Below, in pieces: positions 58,314 through 64,000 of a stretch of 64,000 nucleotides of DNA. A program made the translations under genes and the position numbers. A model generated the notes under the pieces. The model was given only the letters and a program-made list of their open reading frames with translations, did not search any database and had not been told where the DNA came from. Source of the DNA: Macrocybe gigantea (Eukaryota > Basidiomycota > Agaricomycetes > Agaricales > Callistosporiaceae); the NCBI GenBank assembly GCA_011319805.1, contig SJRY01000234.1:806001-870000 (forward strand). The letters are read 5' to 3'. The stretch's first letter is position 1; every line of letters begins with the position of its first letter.

Positions 58314-58807
58314 GTCTGCCACGACCTTTTACGCACCCTTGTATTCATTCACCAGTACCCATCGGTCATAGCGACGAGACGGACGTTTTACTGCATCTCT
58401 CAGTTATCTTGGTAAACTATTCATTCGCCTTTAACAGCCTACACACTCCTTGCATACCTTATTCTTATACCATAAACGGCTGTCATCGCATACCATTGGT
58501 AGTGTGATTCCCTGGCGCCTGTGGATTCGGGTGTACAGACTAGCACTTTCTTCGACATCTTCGTCTTTTGATTAATTTGTCACCATACTCTTTATTCCTT
58601 TCTGCAACCGATAAATAGATGTAATGATAACAGCGACCATTGAAGCAATCGCCTTGACGGCTAACGTGTCCACTCATTCCTGTTTTGGGAAATATCCGCC
58701 ACTCTTCCATTTCCACATTTGCCTTCCTTTCATTTCTTTTGCCTGGATGCAACCTTACTAGCCCCTCATGTCTCACAGGTGAATAGAGGCTCACAGATTT
58801 GATGAGC
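58314..58807. other. Intergenic region before BET1
   Basis: 494 bp between same-strand genes. A minus-strand open frame (58540-58809) has no motif and overlaps the BET1 start in antisense. No defined promoter element is seen. Confidence 0.4.
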
Positions 58808-59376
58808 ATGGCTGACCGCCATCCAGAATCCGACCCACTAATTCTCTCCGTGACCGATCGACTTTCCTCGGTGTAACCCCTCCCGCATCCGGTCGCTCTT
58901 CACCCTTTGATGACCCGCACAGGCCCACGGGCCACCGCTACGCCGAAGACTTGGAAGGACAAAATGATGAGGCACTGGAGGGCCTGAGTGCAAAGGTCAA
59001 GCTACTAAAGGACGTGAGTTCAAGTCTCTGACCTTTACCCTCTGTACCTACGCGTCAGCCGTGGGTCCCTTGAACTCAAAAGTTGAACGTCTTTGTTGGG
59101 CTGGCATGAGCAGATCACACTAGGCATTGGGAACGAAGTGCGGGAGTCAACCATACAGCTGAGCCAGATGGTGCGTATAGTGTCAGACTAGGTTGGAACT
59201 TGCTAAGCCTCGTGCCCCAGAATGACGCGTTTGCAGAGACGTCGGGCATTCTTGCTGGTACTTTTCGAAGAATGAACAATATGGCTGCTAGACAAGGGTG
59301 TCAGTGGTTGTGGTACATCGTCTTCCTAATAGTCGTGTTCTGGTTTTTCATCGTCGTCTGGTGGTTTCGGAGGTGA
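58808..59376 (+). CDS. BET1: Bet1-like Qc-SNARE of ER-Golgi transport
   Basis: The SNARE helix is clear: YAEDLEGQNDEALEGLSAKV then KLLKDITLGIGNEVRESTIQ and LSQMNDAFAETSGILAGTFR, with MNNMAARQGCQ leading to a C-terminal transmembrane anchor (WLWYIVFLIVVFWFFIVVWW) and FRR. Bet1 pairs with Sed5, Bos1 and Sec22 for ER-derived vesicle fusion at the Golgi. The N-terminus is less certain. MADRHP from 58808 must shift by one base (C2 at 58823-58824) or be spliced to reach the frame RIRPTNSLRDRSTFLGVTPP that runs into the SNARE motif. The gene converges on ULP1. Confidence 0.85.
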
Positions 59377-59524
59377 AAGGGATTTTTTTTGGTTGGCCTT
59401 GGGTGTCTAGAGTCACCACTAGAGGTGTACCCGGTCTCGGTAGTATTACAGTGAAATTTTACAAATCGCCCAAATATAATGTACAAATGTATGCTAAGTC
59501 AAAGCGATGGTATCTGACGAGATT

Positions 59525-61675
59525 CTAAGGCTCGTCCCGTAATCTTGCATGCCCAATCTCCCAAATCATCCGTCGTCTCAGGTTTGGCATATCCGCCTGC
59601 GAAAAGCTGATTTGTTCATGGCCCCGAGAAAGACCCTGTAAATACTGGCAGGTGAAGACTCCACAATCATATCCATTTTCTTGCAAGGGTTCCTGAAATC
59701 TAAGTGTCATTACATGGTATGATTTGCATATATTGATAACTGACTTGCAAGTGGTAATCCTGCCATCCCGTGAAGTCAAATGGTTTCTTTTTCTTGTCCT
59801 GATGCTCGGCATCGAGGTATGAACGCAGAAGCTGACCGCATTTCAGTTCAGTAATTGCATCAAATTCGCAGTGACTGACCTTGGAAACCGTTTCTCTCCT
59901 GGTTCCCATGCTATCGTACGATTCTATGCGCTTGCGCTGGAAATTGATCGCGGCACTAGTCCAGTGTGCGTTGGTATGGTTGATGGGAATGAGAACAACG
60001 TCTTTCGAGAATATATCAACCTGCACGAAAATTAGTCAACGCTGGGTTTTTCCTTTCAAAGACCACGCATTTACCGTTCTGGTCCACTTCGCCAGGCGCG
60101 ACCTTGCATAGCCTTGATTGAGCTTTGGCCAGAAGAATGTACTGAAGTAATGGACATTCAACAACGTGTTCTGCCTGTTCTCTTTGCAACTGTCCGACTG
60201 TTCTTGTATCATGGCACCATAGAAGTTGATAATTTCGTCGTTCAACCACTGACATGGCTTGAGACGTGAGATATCCTGATCGGTGACCTGTTCTCTGCGA
60301 ATTTTGGAAACGATTCCGCGTTTTCGTAGAATGTCCTTGACCTGGGCTTCGGCTTCTGGAGGCAATGGTGATGGAGGAGTAGGCTTCGGCCTTAGACGTC
60401 GTTCGATAGCTTCATCCTTCAGACGATACGAGACACGCAGCTGCTCTAACGAAGGCAAGAAGGGCTTGACCGGTGGCGGGCTGCAAGCGATGATTGTTAC
60501 CGAATATACCACACCCAAGAAACCGGTACATACCCTTCAAGTGTGGCCTGTGCTAACGCTAGAGCACGCTGCAAGAACTCGATGTCATCCGCCTAGAACA
60601 GCATAAGTACTGTTAGTTGCATATTCTACATTACATATGAAGATAGGTCATACGTCAGCGAATGAATGTCTCCGAGACGTTGGCTTGGGCGCCTGGATAT
60701 GAAGGTCTGTCAGGGAGGATGATGCTAATGATGCTCGTTAGATGTTAAAATATCCGAGAACGCGTACACTCACGAGAAAATGCATTCTGCCGATCGAGTT
60801 TTTCTAGATGAGCCTGAAATGCTAGAAGGCCTGCCAGACACGGGTCAGCCAGAGCGAGTTGGCGTCAATGCAAAACGTCGCACTCTTGAAGTCTCTGAAG
60901 TTAGATGTGTAACCTACGCCAACCGTTTCACAAGCAGTAAATGAACGAAAGATTTTCCGACACACCTCTTTTTCTGGCCATTTGATACATCGTCTTCTGC
61001 ATTTCCTCCTTGCTGCGCTGAATCTCAGCGCGTACATGCCTTTTATGCTTATTTATTGATGAGCATAAGGTATAAATTGAGAAGAAAGTCAAACGCACCT
61101 CTTTGATATAAATATGTTCCCTGTTCCGATATTTGCGAGGTTGTACGCCGAGTGCCTGGGACTGAGAGGATCCTCCGTTTTCTCTAGAGGGATAGGTCGT
61201 TGATGGTCCAGGCGTGGGCAGAGAACTTGTGATTGTCACAGGCGTCGGAAGATTGGTCGGTTCTCGACCGATTGAAGGGACGCGTTCCTTCGGTGGACAA
61301 GACGGGGGCCCCTCAGGCGGTGCGCGCGCATCAGGCAAAAGCGGTGGTTGACCGGCATATGACATCGTTGCGGTCGCCGCTACACCAGGCTCCCTCGTAC
61401 TGCCCGCCCCTACGTTGTACGTTGAAGAGTTAGCACGGATGGCACCACGGAACGAAAAAAAAGTGCAAACCCGATAACGTATTCCACGTCGAAATGACAG
61501 TGTCCGAAAACAGCTCGCAAAACTCCTTCCCAAGACGCACCCAGCGGGAGAGAATGCCGGTGTTTTGCGATGCGGTGGAGCGCTCTCCGTCGGAACGAAA
61601 CATAGATGTTCGTTGTTGCTTTGCCGAATGAAGGGGGAGAAGAGGATCCTCTGCTTGGCGTTTCCTAGAGTTCAT
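59525..61675 (-). CDS. ULP1: Ulp1-type SUMO-specific cysteine protease
   Basis: The start MNSRKRQAEDPLLPLHSAKQ gives a basic nuclear-type N-terminus, followed by a Pro/Ser-rich stretch and coiled pieces (MQKTMYQMARKRG). The C-terminal C48 protease is well marked: VTDQDISRLKPCQWLNDEII then NFYGAMIQE, NVHYFSTFFWPKLNQG, and the catalytic triad with His in IPINHTNAHWTSAAI, Asp in IESYDSMG and Cys in ENGYDCGVFTCQYLQGLSRG. The oxyanion-hole Gln precedes in PLQENG. Ulp1 matures SUMO and removes it from substrates at nuclear pores. The end HARLRDEP is immediately after the fold. Small exons at 60680-60900 are poorly resolved. Confidence 0.92.
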
Positions 61676-62372
61676 TGGGCGCTTTGAGCGAGAATTAGCA
61701 ACGCCCGCATATAATCGTGCGGATATCGTGAACGAAGATATTGGTTAGCAGCGAGCTGCTGGTCGGTGAATGCAAAAATCGACGACGGTTTGTCACGCGC
61801 TTCGTGTGACACGACGTGTGACTCGATCCCGTGACCCTGTAATTAAAGACATCGAGCTTCGCGCCTTGGCCCCGTTTGTCGGACGACGAGCTTCGAGGAA
61901 GTGGTTGTTGCGGTCCTCCAACCGCACCGGCTATAACTGGTTGCGGACATAGAGCGTCGGATAGGGTTCTGAGGTGCTCCATGAGAGCCCGTGGTTTCAC
62001 ATTCCCATCGCTTGTCACAGGGTGCTTCGGTTGTCGCTACGCCCAGAGCTTGCTCAAAGACCTTCAAGTTAGACAGCGCGCCGGAAAAGGACATGCAGTA
62101 TAGTCGTGGTTCCCTTGTGGAAAGTGGACATGACGGGCGTGTAGGGGTTATCCGAGTCAAGGAGGCGTGTGACAGCGGAACATAATATATCACGAGTGGC
62201 ATTCAAAAAGCAGTGTGCGGTCATCCTGCCTTGTACCTGTTTAGCACCCTCTCTATTCGTTCCGGAAAGATTCATATAGCTTCAACTTGCTCCCTCCATA
62301 CATTTAGCACCCCTGCATCCTAACTTCTGCTAAATACCTCGTAGATTCCGCTTCCGACTCCTGTAGGCAGCC
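61676..62372. other. Divergent region ULP1 / Yippee with unresolved minus-strand open frames
   Basis: 697 bp between divergent starts. On the minus strand several overlapping frames stay open (about 62225-61700) and read, for example, ALSNLKVFEQALGVATTEAP and LMEHLRTLSDALCPQPVIAG. They could be exons of a small gene or upstream exons of ULP1. I could not join them with good splice sites, and two frames are open over the same bases, so I do not call a CDS. Confidence 0.3.
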
Positions 62373-62866
62373 ATGGGCATGAGTTACCGTCGATATCTCA
62401 ATGGCGAACGTATCTATGGCTGCTCGACGTGCAAGACACATCTGGCAACGATCCATTCCATGATTTCAAGGGTTCGTTTCCTTTCAGTGATATGCTTCGT
62501 TCGTTGACGGTGGATACAGGCCTTCAACGGTCAGCATGGGAGAGCTTATCTATTCGACGGCGTGTAAGCAGGTGATCGTCGCTTGAGAGATGTGACTTAG
62601 ATTTTGCTTTGCTTCCTCCCAGTGTAAATGTCATTGAGGGAGAACCCAACGATCGCCCAATGACGACAGGTAACCACACCGTCCGTGATATTTATTGTAT
62701 CAAATGCGGCACGACGCTGGGCTGGAAATATGTGCGTACATATAAGAAAGCTTTGATTGTTTCCATGTCTTAATCCGCTGGGTAGGACAAGGCATATGAG
62801 CCTTCACAGAAATACAAGGAAGGCAAATACATCCTCGAGCGGAACCTACTCGTGGATGTACAATAG
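62373..62866 (+). CDS. Yippee-like zinc-binding protein
   Basis: The start MGMSYRRYLNGERIYGCSTC opens the Yippee fold. The first zinc pair is CSTC, then HLATIHSMISR, spliced to AFNGQHGRAYLFDGVVNVIE and GEPNDRPMTTGNHTVRDIYC. The second zinc pair is CIKC, followed by the family motif GTTLGWKYDKAYEPSQKYKE and GKYILERNLLVDVQ. All four Cys and the GRAYLF motif are intact. Yippee proteins are small, very conserved in eukaryotes and related in fold to cereblon and Mis18; they act in nuclear or ubiquitin-linked processes, with the fungal role (for example Moh1 in yeast, related to stationary-phase survival) poorly known. Four or five exons; frame intact. Confidence 0.93.
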
Positions 62867-63676
62867 CTTCCGAATATTATTCGTCTGACGGCCTAGAACG
62901 TCTAACAATATCTCCTCAATACACCCATCCCGTTATTCTCTGTCCCGCTGGACGCTAGAGTCCGCCACATCGGCAGGTCCTTCATTATAAACCCTTCATC
63001 GGTCTTTAATGCCATAATTTCCACCTCGTCTTGTCAAATGGCCACGAACGCTCCAATTATCGAAGGAAGAAGTTGGCCTTTGGGGACATGTGTGCGAACG
63101 CGCGTAGCATCCCTCACTACAAAAGACCAGGAGGCTCCCCTCTATCTCACCTAGCTGGAGGTGGCACAGACTAAGCACATTTTATCTTTCGATATGTTTG
63201 ACATCATACGTTTCTTTGCCGAACCATCTATCTTGCCTTCCCTGGTATTTCGGATTAGTAGCTGTTTATCACGTTGTATGATGCCTTGTAAGTGGAATGT
63301 GAATCGTTCATTTTACCGAATGACGTTGTTACTGCGGGCGTCATTTCATTCATATGAGCCCCAAGAAATTGCGGACCAGCGTTCATGACAAGCCGGAACA
63401 CAGAGTAGGCGACGTCTTTAAGAGGTCACCTGGGTCGTTTGCATGTATTTATAGTCCTGGATTGCCCGTTTTGGGAAGCCGAACCCGCCGCATCCCCAAG
63501 CAAGTCATCCCCAAATTAATTGACGATACCTTACGCGGTCCCCAACGTGAAACAAGCCACAGACATATAAAGTCGCTATCTCACCTCTCTTTATACCCAC
63601 ATTCTCGCCCATTGCCCGTCGGCTGCGCTCTCGAAGTCGAGGCCCTTTATTGTATATATTTGTTCTGTTGTGTACA
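62867..63676. other. Intergenic region before the last partial gene
   Basis: About 810 bp. Open frames here (for example 63354-63743) lack motifs and overlap the next promoter. A TATA-like acatataaagtc lies at about 63566, followed by pyrimidine-rich sequence, consistent with a promoter for the gene starting near 63677. Confidence 0.4.
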
Positions 63677-64000
63677 ATGGGTACGTCCGTCGAGCTGTGT
63701 TCGCATTGCGGGCGAGCTCAACATTTTCTTTTCTTTCCGTTGAATTTTCCAGCCACGATCACCATGACGCGCCCTCTGGTTTCGTCACCGCTAGCCGATT
63801 CTTCAAACACTGGACGACCCGCCTCGCAGCGAATCATCCCACGGCGAAACGTGTCTGCATTCCCGTCTTCACGCGGGCTTCGACCATTTCCTACTATTTC
63901 GCATGTGTTTCAGAACAGCACAGTCAAGTCGTCAGTGAAGATAATCGAACCGCCAAAGAATTACAATGGCACATTTCTGCTCGACCTGACGCAGGCGGAG
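63677..64000 (+). CDS. Partial hypothetical protein, 3' end outside window
   Basis: Two starts are possible. An ATG at about 63677 followed at once by a GT (atgg then gtacgt) and an acceptor at about 63752 gives MATITMTRPLVSSPLADSS. Alternatively the ATG at 63764 starts directly with MTRPLVSSPL. The visible part is Ser/Pro/Arg-rich (RIIPRRNVSAFPSSRGLRPF) and ends VKIIEPPKNYNGTFLLDLTQ. I do not recognise it; the structured part probably lies to the right of the window. Confidence 0.5.
   Translation, partial: MGTSVELCSHCGRAQHFLFFPLNFPATITMTRPLVSSPLADSSNTGRPASQRIIPRRNVSAFPSSRGLRPFPTISHVFQNSTVKSSVKIIEPPKNYNGTFLLDLTQAE

Noticed and set aside
63354..63743. A 129-codon plus-strand open frame before the last gene
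   Set aside because: It contains the TATA-like element and pyrimidine-rich leader of the following gene and carries no motif.
1..64000. Transposons, CRISPR arrays, rRNA or tRNA genes
   Set aside because: No terminal repeats, transposase or reverse-transcriptase domains, regular short repeats or rRNA signatures were noticed; a tRNA scan could not be run, so an overlooked tRNA remains possible.

Overview
This is nuclear DNA from a filamentous fungus, most likely an agaricomycete basidiomycete. Nearly every gene is broken by several short (about 45-60 nt) GT-AG introns, intergenic gaps are often under 150 bp, and the gene set is fungal: a Ctr copper transporter with two LPMO-like copper acquisition proteins, Mph1, Utp4, Has1, Urb2, Tim10, Sgf11, and a Mug70-like CBS/PB1 protein. 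I saw no rRNA, convincing tRNA, CRISPR array, transposon or prokaryotic operon. All exon models were read by eye from splice signals and protein continuity. Gene ends are firmer than internal junctions.

Layout. 1-1206(-): RBM26/27-like PWI/CCCH protein, cut by the window start. 2334-2986(-): mitochondrial rhodanese. 3600-6645(+): copper-uptake island (Ctr transporter, then two tandem BIM1/X325-like genes). 7276-7848(+): small unknown. 8071-9312(-): mercaptopyruvate/thiosulfate sulfurtransferase. 9399-10990(+): V-ATPase subunit C. 11285-14725(-): multi-KH protein. 15030-16642(-): RWD/RBR ubiquitin ligase. 16944-21857(+): Urb2. 21937-22638(+): frataxin. 22816-23473(-): unknown. 23590-26078(+): WDR70. 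26301-28966(+): Bdf1-type BET protein. 29193-30631(-): G-patch/C2H2 protein. 30779-35129(+): Mph1 helicase. 35481-37159(-): threonine aldolase. 37326-37727(+): small 4F5/C2H2 protein. 37874-38288(-): Tim10. 38373-41317(+): Utp4. 41564-42502(-): Mpv17/PMP22 protein. 42721-43187(+): small secreted repeat protein. 43315-44278(-): Pth2. 44395-46340(+): Has1. 46509-47692(+): Pom33/TMEM33. 47814-50220(+): CBS/PB1 membrane protein. 50470-52040(+): Sgf11. 52307-54843(-): MFS transporter. 55466-56464(+): a second Pth2 paralogue. 56665-58313(+): multi-pass UPF0658-like protein. 58808-59376(+): Bet1. 59525-61675(-): Ulp1. 62373-62866(+): Yippee. 63677 to the end(+): partial unknown.

Most genes are unrelated housekeeping genes, several sharing very short bidirectional promoters. 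The clear functional grouping is the copper island at 3600-6645. Sulfur/Fe-S related enzymes (two sulfurtransferases, frataxin) and ribosome-biogenesis factors (Urb2, Utp4, Has1) recur, but nothing in the sequence proves they are co-ordinated.

A striking property is that about 17 places in otherwise well-conserved genes need one extra base to restore the reading frame, nearly always in a homopolymer (repeatedly GGGG where GGGGG is needed). The constant direction points to homopolymer under-calling in the assembly rather than to pseudogenes. Affected genes are flagged.
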